From assembly GCF_040790665.1 (NCBI RefSeq), contig NZ_CP160849.1, forward strand, positions 310,001 through 374,000: a DNA stretch of 64,000 bases, given 5' to 3'. The position numbers were made by a program, and so were the translations under genes. This DNA is from Sulfitobacter pontiacus (lineage in GTDB: Bacteria; Pseudomonadota; Alphaproteobacteria; Rhodobacterales; Rhodobacteraceae). Of the stretch, positions 8,256 to 15,146 are shown in pieces (position 1 is the stretch's first letter; each line of letters opens with the position of its first letter). The notes beneath the pieces are model-generated. The model saw only the letters and a program-made list of their open reading frames with translations. It was not told where the DNA came from and searched no databases.

Positions 8256-10076
8256 ATGTTTCAACTGCCCGTCCCCGTCCTTGATGCCAACGCCGGTTCC
8301 GGGGCCTCTGCCTTCGGCAAGCTGCCTGAGTGGAATCTTGACGATCTGTACACCGGTGAAGACGCGCCCGAGCTCAAGCGCGATCTGGACTGGCTTGAAG
8401 AGGCCTGCCGCAGCTTTGCCGAAGATTACGAAGGCAAACTGGCCGAACTGGATGCGAACGAATTGCTGGACTGTGTGCTGCGCAATGAGAAGATCAACCA
8501 GATCGCCGGGCGCATCATGTCTTACGCGGGGCTGCGCTATTACCAGCTGACCACCGATTCCGGCCGTGCAAAATTCATGTCGGACGCGCAGGAGAAGATC
8601 ACCAACTTTACCACCCCGCTGGTGTTCTTCACGCTTGAGTTGAACCGGCTGGAGGATGATCACCTTGCCAACCTGCTGAGCCAAAAGGCGGATCTGGCGC
8701 GGTATAAGCCGGTGTTCGACCGTATCCGCGCGATGAAAGATTACCAGCTTTCCGACGAGATGGAGAAGTTCCTGCATGATCTGGGCGTCGTCGGCGACGC
8801 ATGGGAGCGTCTGTTCGACGAGACCATCGCCGGGCTGGAATTCGAGGTAAACGACGAGCCGCTGAACATCGAAGGCGTGCTGAACCTGCTGACCGACCCG
8901 TCGCGTGATCTGCGCGAAGCCGCGGCGCGCGAATTGGCGGATGTGTTTCAGGCCAATATCCGTACCTTTGCCCGCGTGCACAACACGCAAGCCAAGGAAA
9001 AAGAGGTCATCGACCGCTGGCGCGGGATGCCCACACCGCAAACCGGCCGCCACCTGTCAAACCACGTCGAACCCGAGGTGGTCGAAGCGCTGCGCGATGC
9101 GGTGGTCAACGCCTACCCCAAGCTCAGCCACCGCTACTACGAGCTGAAGCGCAAATGGCTGGGCCTCGACACCATGCAGGTCTGGGACCGCAACGCCCCC
9201 CTACCGATGGAAGACCCCAAAACCGTCAGCTGGGAACAGGCCGAAAAGACGGTCATGGACGCCTATAACGCCTTCGATCCCCGTATGGGCGAAATCGCGG
9301 CCCCCTTCTTTACCGAAGGTTGGATCGATGCAGGCGTCAAACCGGGTAAAGCTCCCGGTGCCTTTGCCCACCCCACCGTGACCGACGTGCACCCTTATGT
9401 GATGCTTAACTACTTGGGCAAACCGCGCGACGTGATGACACTGGCGCATGAGCTGGGCCACGGCGTGCATCAGGTGCTGGCCGCGGGTCAGGGCGAGATG
9501 CTATCCTCCACACCGCTGACCTTGGCCGAAACCGCCTCTGTCTTTGGAGAGATGCTGACCTTCCGCAAGATGCTGGACGGCGCCAAAACTAATGCCGAGC
9601 GCAAAGTGCTGTTGGCCGGCAAGGTCGAGGATATGATCAACACGGTCGTGCGCCAGATCGCCTTTTATGATTTCGAATGCAAGCTGCACGACGCCCGCCG
9701 TGGTGGAGAGCTCACACCAGACGACATCAACGCACTGTGGATGTCGGTGCAGGGCGAGAGCCTTGGGCCAGCGTTTGAATTTATGGACGGGTACGAGACC
9801 TTCTGGGCCTATATCCCCCACTTCGTACATTCGCCCTTTTACGTCTACGCTTACGCCTTCGGCGACGGCTTGGTAAATGCGCTCTACGCGGTCTACGAGG
9901 AAGGTGAGCCGGGGTTTGAGGACAAGTATTTCGATATGCTGAAAGCTGGCGGGTCGAAGCACCACAAGGAGCTGCTGGCCCCCTTCGGGCTTGATGCCTC
10001 CGACCCCGCGTTCTGGGATAAGGGGCTGTCGATGATTTCGGGGTTCATTGATGAACTGGAAGCGATGGAGGATTGA
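8256..10076 (+). CDS. pepF: M3-family oligoendopeptidase F
   Basis: Zinc metallopeptidase of 606 residues that cuts short peptides in the cytoplasm. The catalytic motif is LAHELGHGVHQ, near residue 390 (HExxH), with the third ligand in ETASVFGEM about 25 residues on. The C-terminal part (YIPHFVHSPFYVYAYAFGD) is typical of PepF and contains the tyrosines that stabilise the transition state. Length fits the family (about 600). The start ATG 8256 follows an AAAGAGG Shine-Dalgarno. It is alone on the plus strand; a stem with a following TTCGCTTTT run at 10140-10176 probably ends the transcript. Confidence 0.95.
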   Translation: MFQLPVPVLDANAGSGASAFGKLPEWNLDDLYTGEDAPELKRDLDWLEEACRSFAEDYEGKLAELDANELLDCVLRNEKINQIAGRIMSYAGLRYYQLTTDSGRAKFMSDAQEKITNFTTPLVFFTLELNRLEDDHLANLLSQKADLARYKPVFDRIRAMKDYQLSDEMEKFLHDLGVVGDAWERLFDETIAGLEFEVNDEPLNIEGVLNLLTDPSRDLREAAARELADVFQANIRTFARVHNTQAKEKEVIDRWRGMPTPQTGRHLSNHVEPEVVEALRDAVVNAYPKLSHRYYELKRKWLGLDTMQVWDRNAPLPMEDPKTVSWEQAEKTVMDAYNAFDPRMGEIAAPFFTEGWIDAGVKPGKAPGAFAHPTVTDVHPYVMLNYLGKPRDVMTLAHELGHGVHQVLAAGQGEMLSSTPLTLAETASVFGEMLTFRKMLDGAKTNAERKVLLAGKVEDMINTVVRQIAFYDFECKLHDARRGGELTPDDINALWMSVQGESLGPAFEFMDGYETFWAYIPHFVHSPFYVYAYAFGDGLVNALYAVYEEGEPGFEDKYFDMLKAGGSKHHKELLAPFGLDASDPAFWDKGLSMISGFIDELEAMED

Positions 10077-10101
10077 TCCTGCGGGAAGGCATGAGCGTTT
10101 A

Positions 10102-10134
10102 ATGCCTTCGGCGAGGATTTAAGACCATTTGGAA
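10102..10134. repeat. Intergenic repeat E
   Basis: The 33 bp ATGCCTTCGGCGAGG... ending in CCATTTGGAA recur, with one inserted base, on the opposite strand at 57868-57900. The first eight bases also pair with GAAGGCAT at 10085-10092. The CATTTGGAA end is shared with the larger repeats at 14511 and 25736. Confidence 0.75.
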
Positions 10135-10139
10135 ATTGA

Positions 10140-10176
10140 GCGGGGCGGTGAAGTTGCAGCGCCCCGCTTCGCTTTT
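10140..10176 (+). terminator. Terminator after pepF
   Basis: GCGGGGCG at 10140-10147 pairs with CGCCCCGC at 10160-10167 and is followed by TTCGCTTTT. It lies 63 bp after the pepF stop and just before the convergent DksA-like gene. Confidence 0.55.
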
Positions 10177-10178
10177 GG

Positions 10179-10448
10179 CTATTTCAGCTGGCTATCTTTG
10201 CTGCCACGCCGGTTGATGCCACCGCGGGCTTGCGCCAGACCGTCCCGTTCGCGCACGCAATCAATGCAGAGCTTTACGCCCGGCAAGGCTTGGCGGCGCG
10301 CCTCGGGGATCGGTTCTTCGCATTCGGCGCAATGGGTGCGGCTTTCGCCCTGAGGGGCCTTGCGCGCCTTGAGGCGGGCCAGTTCATCGTTAATCGACGC
10401 TTCGATCTGTTCACTGACAGCGCCGTCTTTCGCCCATCCTCCGGCCAT
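10179..10448 (-). CDS. DksA/TraR-type C4 zinc-finger protein
   Basis: Protein of 89 residues in the short DksA/TraR (YbiI-like) group. A helical stretch INDELARLKARK leads to one C4 zinc finger, CAECEEPIPEARR then CIDCVRER. Full-size DksA binds in the RNA polymerase secondary channel; this short form lacks the long coiled coil, so polymerase binding is only possible, not shown. ATG 10448 (MAGGWAKDG) is preferred over ATG 10454, because the AGGGGG Shine-Dalgarno directly abuts the upstream ATG but is six bases from this one. It stands alone, convergent with pepF. Confidence 0.85.
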   Translation of the reverse strand: MAGGWAKDGAVSEQIEASINDELARLKARKAPQGESRTHCAECEEPIPEARRQALPGVKLCIDCVRERDGLAQARGGINRRGSKDSQLK

Positions 10449-10500
10449 GATCATCCCCCTTGAGTGTTACCCCTTATAGGTAGGTCGCAAGTGCCAAGGC

Positions 10501-11466
10501 TCAACCCCCGGCGGCAAAGGCCATATCCGTCATGCGTTGCGTGCCGCGGCTGAATTCAAGCGGACAGGGATAGGCCGTGCCCTCGGTCACTGACGCGCCA
10601 AAGTTTTCGACCTGCTGCACATAGTGGTTCACGCCGGGAAAGCGTTCGACGGTGGTGCTGTTCTGTGTGGTCTCGAGATACAGCTCGGCTTGGGAATAGA
10701 CCGTCGGGTTGAACGGGCAGCTCAGACGCAGGATGCCCTTTTCGCCGTGAATAACGACCTGCTGAAACGGGAACATACGCATGGACACGGTTGCGGAAAG
10801 GTCAAACCCGTCGAAGCGGGCCGCGACCTGCGCGAAGACATCGACATCGTTTTCATAGTCGATCTTGGCATGGGAGATCGCGGTCGGCTCTTGCCCCGTG
10901 ACGAAGCGGGTGCAGCCGAAGGCATAGGTACCGATGTCCGGCAGCACGCCGCCACCGGCCTTGGGGTCATTGCGGATGTTGCCGGTATCGTCGTTGAAGA
11001 ACGAGAAGTTGACCGCCACGTGGCGCAGCCGCCCCAAGCTGCCCGATTGCACGATCTCTCGGGCGCGTATCCATTGGGGGTGATGGACGATCATGAAGGC
11101 TTCGGCCGCCAGCAGGCCCGTGGTATCGCTTGCGGAAATCAACCGGTCATAGTCTTGCGCCTGCATCGCCATCGGCTTTTCGCATAAGACATGTTTGCCC
11201 GCCTTCAGCGCCTTGAGCGTCCATTCCACATGCAAATGGTTGGGCAGCGGGATATAGACCGCGTCGATATCCGGATCGGCGAGCAGCGCCTCGTAGCTGC
11301 TGTGCACTGCAAGCTGCGGGGCGAAGGTCTGAAAGGGCGCGGCTTTGTCAGGGTGAGATGTGGCGAGGGCAACCAGTTCGGCCCCTTTCGCCGCGTGGAT
11401 GGCCGGGGCCATCTGTTCTTTGGCAAATTGGGCAGCCCCGAGGATGCCCCAGCGTAGCGTTTTCAT
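10501..11466 (-). CDS. Gfo/Idh/MocA-family NAD(P)-dependent oxidoreductase
   Basis: Dehydrogenase of 321 residues. The N-terminal Rossmann fold has GILGAAQFAKEQM (residues 6-18) and the signature CEKPMAMQAQDYD near 93-105, whose Lys-Pro is typical of the family. The C-terminal half has GGGVLPDIGTYAFG with the catalytic-region Asp and His neighbourhood. Members oxidise or reduce sugars, inositols or trans-dihydrodiols; the substrate here cannot be told. The start is ATG 11466, six bases after an AGGGG Shine-Dalgarno; the longer frame upstream is unlikely. It lies downstream of rpoH but is separated from it by a terminator. Confidence 0.88.
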   Translation of the reverse strand: MKTLRWGILGAAQFAKEQMAPAIHAAKGAELVALATSHPDKAAPFQTFAPQLAVHSSYEALLADPDIDAVYIPLPNHLHVEWTLKALKAGKHVLCEKPMAMQAQDYDRLISASDTTGLLAAEAFMIVHHPQWIRAREIVQSGSLGRLRHVAVNFSFFNDDTGNIRNDPKAGGGVLPDIGTYAFGCTRFVTGQEPTAISHAKIDYENDVDVFAQVAARFDGFDLSATVSMRMFPFQQVVIHGEKGILRLSCPFNPTVYSQAELYLETTQNSTTVERFPGVNHYVQQVENFGASVTEGTAYPCPLEFSRGTQRMTDMAFAAGG

Positions 11467-11534
11467 CGTGATCCCCTGATGTTTGGTGTCGCGCGACTGT
11501 AGGGGGAGCCGCGGCGGATCATCAAGGGGTGCAT

Positions 11535-11570
11535 AAAAAATCCCCGCAAAGCGACGCGCCTTGCGGGGAT
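11535..11570 (-). terminator. Rho-independent terminator of rpoH
   Basis: On the minus strand a 10-bp perfect stem (ATCCCCGCAA at 11540-11549 with TTGCGGGGAT at 11561-11570) is followed by a run of six T. It lies 26 bp after the rpoH stop. Confidence 0.85.
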
Positions 11571-11595
11571 CAATATTCAAAACCGTGGCTGGCGA

Positions 11596-12492
11596 TCAGG
11601 CGGTGCCCATCAGACCTTTTTCACGGGCCAGATCGCGCATGCGTTTTTGCAGTTTTTCAAAGGCACGCACCTCGATCTGGCGGATACGTTCGCGGCTGAC
11701 GTCATACTGGCTGCTCAGATCTTCGAGCGTGACCGTTTGATCAGACAGGCGACGTTGGGTCAGGATGTCTTTCTCGCGGTCATTGAGCACATCCAGCGCC
11801 TCTGCCAGCATCTCGCGGCGGGTTTCCAACTCGTCCCGTTCCTCGTAGTCGGTGGCCTGGTCGGCGTCTTCGTCTTCCAGCCAGTCCTGCCACTGCATCG
11901 TCCCCTCGCCTTCGGAGCCGACAGTGGCGTTCAAGGACGCATCACCGCCCGACATACGGCGGTTCATGGAGATGACTTCGGTTTCAGTCACACCAAGGTC
12001 CGTCGCGATACGTTTGACGTTGTCGGGGTGCAGGTCGCCCTCTTCCAGCGCGCCGATGCGGTTCTTGGCCTTGCGCAGATTGAAGAACAACTTCTTCTGG
12101 CCCGAGGTCGTGCCCAGTTTCACCAGCGACCAGGACCGCAGGATATATTCCTGAATCGAGGCGCGGATCCACCACATGGCGTAGGTCGCCAGACGGAAGC
12201 CTTTTTCGGGGTCGAAGCGTTTGACCGCCTGCATCAGGCCGACGTTGGCTTCTGAAATCACCTCTGCCTGCGGCAGACCATAACCGCGGTAGCCCATGGC
12301 GATCTTGGCCGCCAAACGCAGGTGCGAGGTGACCATGCGATGCGCGGCTTCGGTGTCTTGTTCTTCGACCCACCGTTTGGCGAGCATGTATTCTTCTTCC
12401 GGCTCCAACAGGGGAAACTTGCGGATTTCCTGCATATAGCGGTTCAATCCGCCTTCCGGTGTTGGCGCTGGCAGATTTGCGTAATTAGCCAT
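11596..12492 (-). CDS. rpoH: RNA polymerase heat-shock sigma factor RpoH
   Basis: Sigma-32 type factor of 298 residues that directs RNA polymerase to heat-shock promoters. Region 2 has the RpoD-like core with WWIRASIQEYILRSW (2.4), and the diagnostic RpoH box QKKLFFNLRK follows at about residue 132. Region 4.2 ends in [20 protein letters not shown]. The start ATG 12492 (MANYANLPAPTPEGGLNRY) follows a GGGAAAGGGA ribosome-binding site and matches alphaproteobacterial RpoH. Upstream, at 12544-12572, is a candidate heat-shock-type promoter. Many roseobacters have two RpoH proteins; this one resembles the RpoHI type, but that is a judgement by eye. Confidence 0.95.
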   Translation of the reverse strand: MANYANLPAPTPEGGLNRYMQEIRKFPLLEPEEEYMLAKRWVEEQDTEAAHRMVTSHLRLAAKIAMGYRGYGLPQAEVISEANVGLMQAVKRFDPEKGFRLATYAMWWIRASIQEYILRSWSLVKLGTTSGQKKLFFNLRKAKNRIGALEEGDLHPDNVKRIATDLGVTETEVISMNRRMSGGDASLNATVGSEGEGTMQWQDWLEDEDADQATDYEERDELETRREMLAEALDVLNDREKDILTQRRLSDQTVTLEDLSSQYDVSRERIRQIEVRAFEKLQKRMRDLAREKGLMGTA

Positions 12493-12543
12493 CTTTGTCC
12501 CTTTCCCCAATTTCCGGGGCCCATGTTATTTGGATTAACATAG

Positions 12544-12572
12544 ATATGGAGAGGGCCCCGCTCCGTTTCAAG
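12544..12572 (-). promoter_or_regulatory. Candidate sigma-32-like promoter of rpoH
   Basis: Reading the minus strand, CTTGAAA (12566-12572) is followed after 16 bp by CCATAT (12544-12549), about 50 bp before the rpoH start. This resembles the alphaproteobacterial heat-shock consensus and also a weak sigma-70 promoter (TTGAAA). It would allow RpoH to activate its own gene. An inverted repeat TGTTA-N7-TAACA lies just downstream at 12524-12540. Confidence 0.4.
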
Positions 12573-12658
12573 TGTCCAGCCTAACGCATGGGACGGTGAA
12601 TTGGGCCCAATAATCCTTAAAAAACCGTTTTACTACAGGTCGATCACACAACTGTGCA

Positions 12659-13693
12659 CTAGGGCAGATCGTAGCCCACGGCCCCGAGCAGGTCGGTCAT
12701 GTCACCGGGCAGCGGCGCTTCGAAGCGAACGTAGTCGCCCGTGACCGGATGATCGAACCCCAGTACCGCCGCATGCAGGGCCTGGCGCGGGAAGCTACGC
12801 ACCGCTTCGGCGGCGGCGTCCGAGACCGCGCCCTTTGCTAATTTACGTTTGCCACCGTAGGTTGGATCGCCCACCAATGCGTGACCGGCATGGGCCATAT
12901 GCACCCTGATCTGATGGGTACGGCCGGTTTCAAGCCAGCATTCCATCAGGGCCAGAACCTCTGGATTGCCAAGCCGCGCAACGGTGCGCGCACGGGTCAC
13001 AGCGTGGCGGCCGCCTTGAAAGAACACGGCCTGACGCTGGCGGTCGGTACGGTGACGCGCCAGCTGCGTGGTGAGCTTGAGGATATTGCCCGGCTCGAAG
13101 CTGGCCCCCTTCACCCCCCGTAGGCGCGGATCGTTGGCATCCGGCACGCCGTAGACCAAGGCCTGATAATAGCGTTCAACGGTGTGTTTCTCAAACTGTT
13201 TGGCCAGCCCGTGGTGGGCCGCGTCAGACTTGGCGACAACCAGCAGACCCGAGGTATCCTTGTCGATCCGGTGCACGATGCCCGGACGTTTCATGCCACC
13301 CACCCCCGACAGGTCATCGCCGCAATGCGCCAGCAGCGCATTGACCAACGTCCCCGACGGGCTGCCCGGCGCGGGGTGAACCACCATGCCTGCGGGTTTG
13401 TTGATCACGATCAGATCCGCGTCTTCAAAGACGACCTCCAACGGGATTTCCTCGGCGAGGATATGACTGTCTTCGGCCTCTTCCACATCGACGGTGATCT
13501 GCTGCCCAGCTTCGGCACGGCTGCGCGGGTCGGTTACCACTGCCCCGTCGACACGCACGGCCCCTTGTTCCAGCAAACGCCCCAGCCGTGTGCGCGACAG
13601 GTTCGCATCCTCTGGCACATCGCGCGCAAGCGCCTTATCAAGGCGAGATGGCGGGCTGTCCGCGATGGTAAACGTAATTTGACGGTGCGACAT
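12659..13693 (-). CDS. rluD: RluA/RluD-family rRNA pseudouridine synthase
   Basis: Enzyme of 344 residues that converts uridines in structured RNA, most likely 23S rRNA, to pseudouridine. An N-terminal S4 domain (SRLDKALARD..LSRTRLGRLLEQG) precedes the catalytic domain, whose motif HRIDKDTSGLLVVAK near residue 145 holds the catalytic Asp. The length fits RluD. The start ATG 13693 (MSHRQITFTIAD) overlaps, on the opposite strand, the ATG of the divergent gene at 13692, within one CATG. The frame extends 61 codons further upstream but that part lies inside the divergent gene. RluA-family membership is firm; the exact target uridines are inferred. Confidence 0.9.
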   Translation of the reverse strand: MSHRQITFTIADSPPSRLDKALARDVPEDANLSRTRLGRLLEQGAVRVDGAVVTDPRSRAEAGQQITVDVEEAEDSHILAEEIPLEVVFEDADLIVINKPAGMVVHPAPGSPSGTLVNALLAHCGDDLSGVGGMKRPGIVHRIDKDTSGLLVVAKSDAAHHGLAKQFEKHTVERYYQALVYGVPDANDPRLRGVKGASFEPGNILKLTTQLARHRTDRQRQAVFFQGGRHAVTRARTVARLGNPEVLALMECWLETGRTHQIRVHMAHAGHALVGDPTYGGKRKLAKGAVSDAAAEAVRSFPRQALHAAVLGFDHPVTGDYVRFEAPLPGDMTDLLGAVGYDLP

Positions 13694-13976
13694 GACTGAT
13701 CCTTCCGAGCCCCCGAACATCAAATTCCTGCGGCGGCTGGTGACGGTGCTGACCGCCACAATGATTTTCGGCCTTCTAGTCGTGATCGGGCTACTTGTCA
13801 TCCGCTTCTCGAACAAGAGCCCCGATTTACCGCCCTCTATCACCCTGCCCGACGGCGAAAAAGCGGTGACCTTCACCCAAGGCCCCGACTGGTATGCTGT
13901 GGTGACACAGGAAGATGTGATTCTGATCTTTGACCGGATGACAGGCGAGCTGCGTCAGAGCGTCACGATCGAGTAA
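13692..13976 (+). CDS. Small membrane-anchored protein (DUF6476-like)
   Basis: A 94-residue protein with a short cytoplasmic start (MTDPSEPPNIKFLRRL), one transmembrane helix at about residues 18-39 (VLTATMIFGLLVVIGLLVI) and a soluble C-terminal part with DWYAVVTQEDVILIFDRMTGE. It matches by eye a small protein conserved next to rluD-type genes in Rhodobacteraceae (DUF6476). No function is known. Its ATG shares the CATG with the rluD start, so each promoter must lie inside or beyond the other gene. Confidence 0.75.
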   Translation: MTDPSEPPNIKFLRRLVTVLTATMIFGLLVVIGLLVIRFSNKSPDLPPSITLPDGEKAVTFTQGPDWYAVVTQEDVILIFDRMTGELRQSVTIE

Positions 13977-14056
13977 CGCGCGCAGCCTATGCGCCACAGT
14001 GCCGAGGCACGGCGCACGAAAACATCACGCCGCACAGAAATATGCTCTAATTTTTC

Positions 14057-14066
14057 GGGGGGGGGG
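14057..14066. repeat. Homopolymer G10 tract
   Basis: Ten G in a row just beyond the 3' end of tRNA-His, preceded by TTTTTC. Such runs slip in replication and sequencing, so its length may be unreliable. Confidence 0.8.
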
Positions 14067-14068
14067 AG

Positions 14069-14145
14069 TGGTACCACCTCCTGGTCTCGAACCAGGGACC
14101 TCCTGATCCACAATCAGGCGCTCTAACCAACTGAGCTAAGGCGGC
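14069..14145 (-). tRNA. tRNA-His (anticodon GTG)
   Basis: A 77-nt cloverleaf with encoded CCA. The acceptor arm GCCGCCT pairs with AGGTGGT (two G-T pairs), the anticodon stem is CCTGA/TCAGG with loop TTGTGGA giving anticodon GTG, and the T arm is CCTGG-TTCGAGA-CCAGG. The base before the acceptor arm is T, so the usual G-1 of tRNA-His is not encoded, and the discriminator is A rather than C. This is the known exception found in a group of alphaproteobacteria, where HisRS has adapted to the loss. Confidence 0.97.
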
Positions 14146-14293
14146 ACTGCGGTCGATCTAGCGTTCATGAAAAAGGAATGCAAGCAGATATCCGTCGCAA
14201 AGTTCGATTTGTCCTGTCGCAGGTGAGAATGGCAAAACTTGCCATTTCCAGCGCCGCAGGGTACGGGACCTGACACAGTTTCGGAGAAACCTC

Positions 14294-14494
14294 ATGGGCA
14301 TCGACACAGAACGCGACATTGAAGCCAACCTGCAAATCGGGCCAACCGATAAGGGCATGGTCCGGCTGTTCATCGAAGCGGAAGGCGGGATCGAGATCCC
14401 GATGGATTTCACCACGGATGAAGCCGTTGAAATCGCGGAAGAGATCATGGCCGCCGCCCATCGTGCGGGCAAAGCTGGCAAGAACAAGCGATAA
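14294..14494 (+). CDS. Small conserved protein (DUF6324-like)
   Basis: A 66-residue soluble protein, MGIDTERDIEANLQIGPTDK, with a strand-rich middle (MVRLFIEAEGGIEIPMDF) and an acidic helix (TTDEAVEIAEEIMAAAHRAG) ending in basic residues. A GGAGA Shine-Dalgarno lies eight bases before ATG 14294. The layout matches small proteins conserved in Rhodobacteraceae under DUF6324. Function unknown. It is a single gene followed by a GC-rich intergenic repeat. Confidence 0.75.
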   Translation: MGIDTERDIEANLQIGPTDKGMVRLFIEAEGGIEIPMDFTTDEAVEIAEEIMAAAHRAGKAGKNKR

Positions 14495-14510
14495 CGCATG
14501 TTGCCCGGTC

Positions 14511-14575
14511 GGGATGGGGGCCAGCCCCCGCCGCGCCTTTGCGCGGCACCCCCGGGATATTTTCCATTTGGAATA
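14511..14575. repeat. Intergenic repeat A (GC hairpins plus CATTTGGAA)
   Basis: Contains GGGGGC-CA-GCCCCC (14516-14529), GCCGCGC-CTTT-GCGCGGC (14530-14547), then CCCCCGGGATATTTTCCATTTGGAA. The same modules recur at 25736-25780 and partly at 33791-33850. It lies between convergent genes and may help end transcription. Confidence 0.8.
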
Positions 14576-14585
14576 TTGATGTACC

Positions 14586-15053
14586 CTAGCCCCACTGCGG
14601 CATGGCATGCGGGTCGCGCAGCATATGCAGCCTGCGCGCGGCATGGGTGGCAAAGAGATGGGTCATCTTTTTGCGGCGCGCGGCAGCCAGTCGGGTTTCC
14701 GGCCCCATGCGCACGAGCTCTGCCCCGTAGCTGTCACCGATAAACAGGCCGGTGTCCTCGGGCAGCAGGTCGACGTCGAAATCCGCATCCACCGCCCAAA
14801 AGAACCTGTCGGCCCATTCGAGGTACCCGTCCCATTTGCTGTCGGACATGAAATCGGCACGGCTGGATTTGCATTCAACGATCCAGATCTCCCCCTTGGG
14901 ACCAAGCGCCATCACATCCACCCGCAGCCCTCGCGTGGGCACCAACTCTTCCACGCTCGCGAAACCGAGTGCGGCAAGCTGGCGGGTCACACCACGGGCA
15001 ATCAACTGTCCGGGTTGCAAGGTCGGGGCGGTCATCAGGTCGGTCTGGGTCAT
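14586..15053 (-). CDS. mmcB: MmcB-family DNA repair protein
   Basis: A 155-residue protein matching MmcB, which in Caulobacter is needed for resistance to mitomycin C and is under LexA control. The core RVDVMALGPKGEIWIVECKSS (residues 44-64) has the Asp..Glu-x-Lys pattern of a PD-(D/E)XK nuclease, followed by SDSKWDGYLEWADRFFWAV. It probably acts on damaged DNA; activity has not been shown. The start is taken as ATG 15053; ATG 15035 (MTAPTLQPG) is possible. A perfect alphaproteobacterial SOS box sits 12 bp upstream. Divergent from the coiled-coil membrane gene. Confidence 0.9.
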   Translation of the reverse strand: MTQTDLMTAPTLQPGQLIARGVTRQLAALGFASVEELVPTRGLRVDVMALGPKGEIWIVECKSSRADFMSDSKWDGYLEWADRFFWAVDADFDVDLLPEDTGLFIGDSYGAELVRMGPETRLAAARRKKMTHLFATHAARRLHMLRDPHAMPQWG

Positions 15054-15064
15054 GGGAGCAATAT

Positions 15065-15079
15065 GAACAATTCATGAAC
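15065..15079. promoter_or_regulatory. LexA SOS box (GAAC-N7-GAAC)
   Basis: GAAC at 15065-15068 and GAAC at 15076-15079 are separated by seven bases, exactly the alphaproteobacterial LexA operator (GTTC-N7-GTTC on the minus strand). It is 12 bp from the mmcB start and 68 bp from the divergent gene at 15147, so it may affect both. Confidence 0.8.
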
Positions 15080-15146
15080 ATCAGGCAAGCGCTTGGTAAT
15101 CCGCAGCGCGCAACCTATCTAGTTCAAAAGAAAACAGGGTGGGCAT

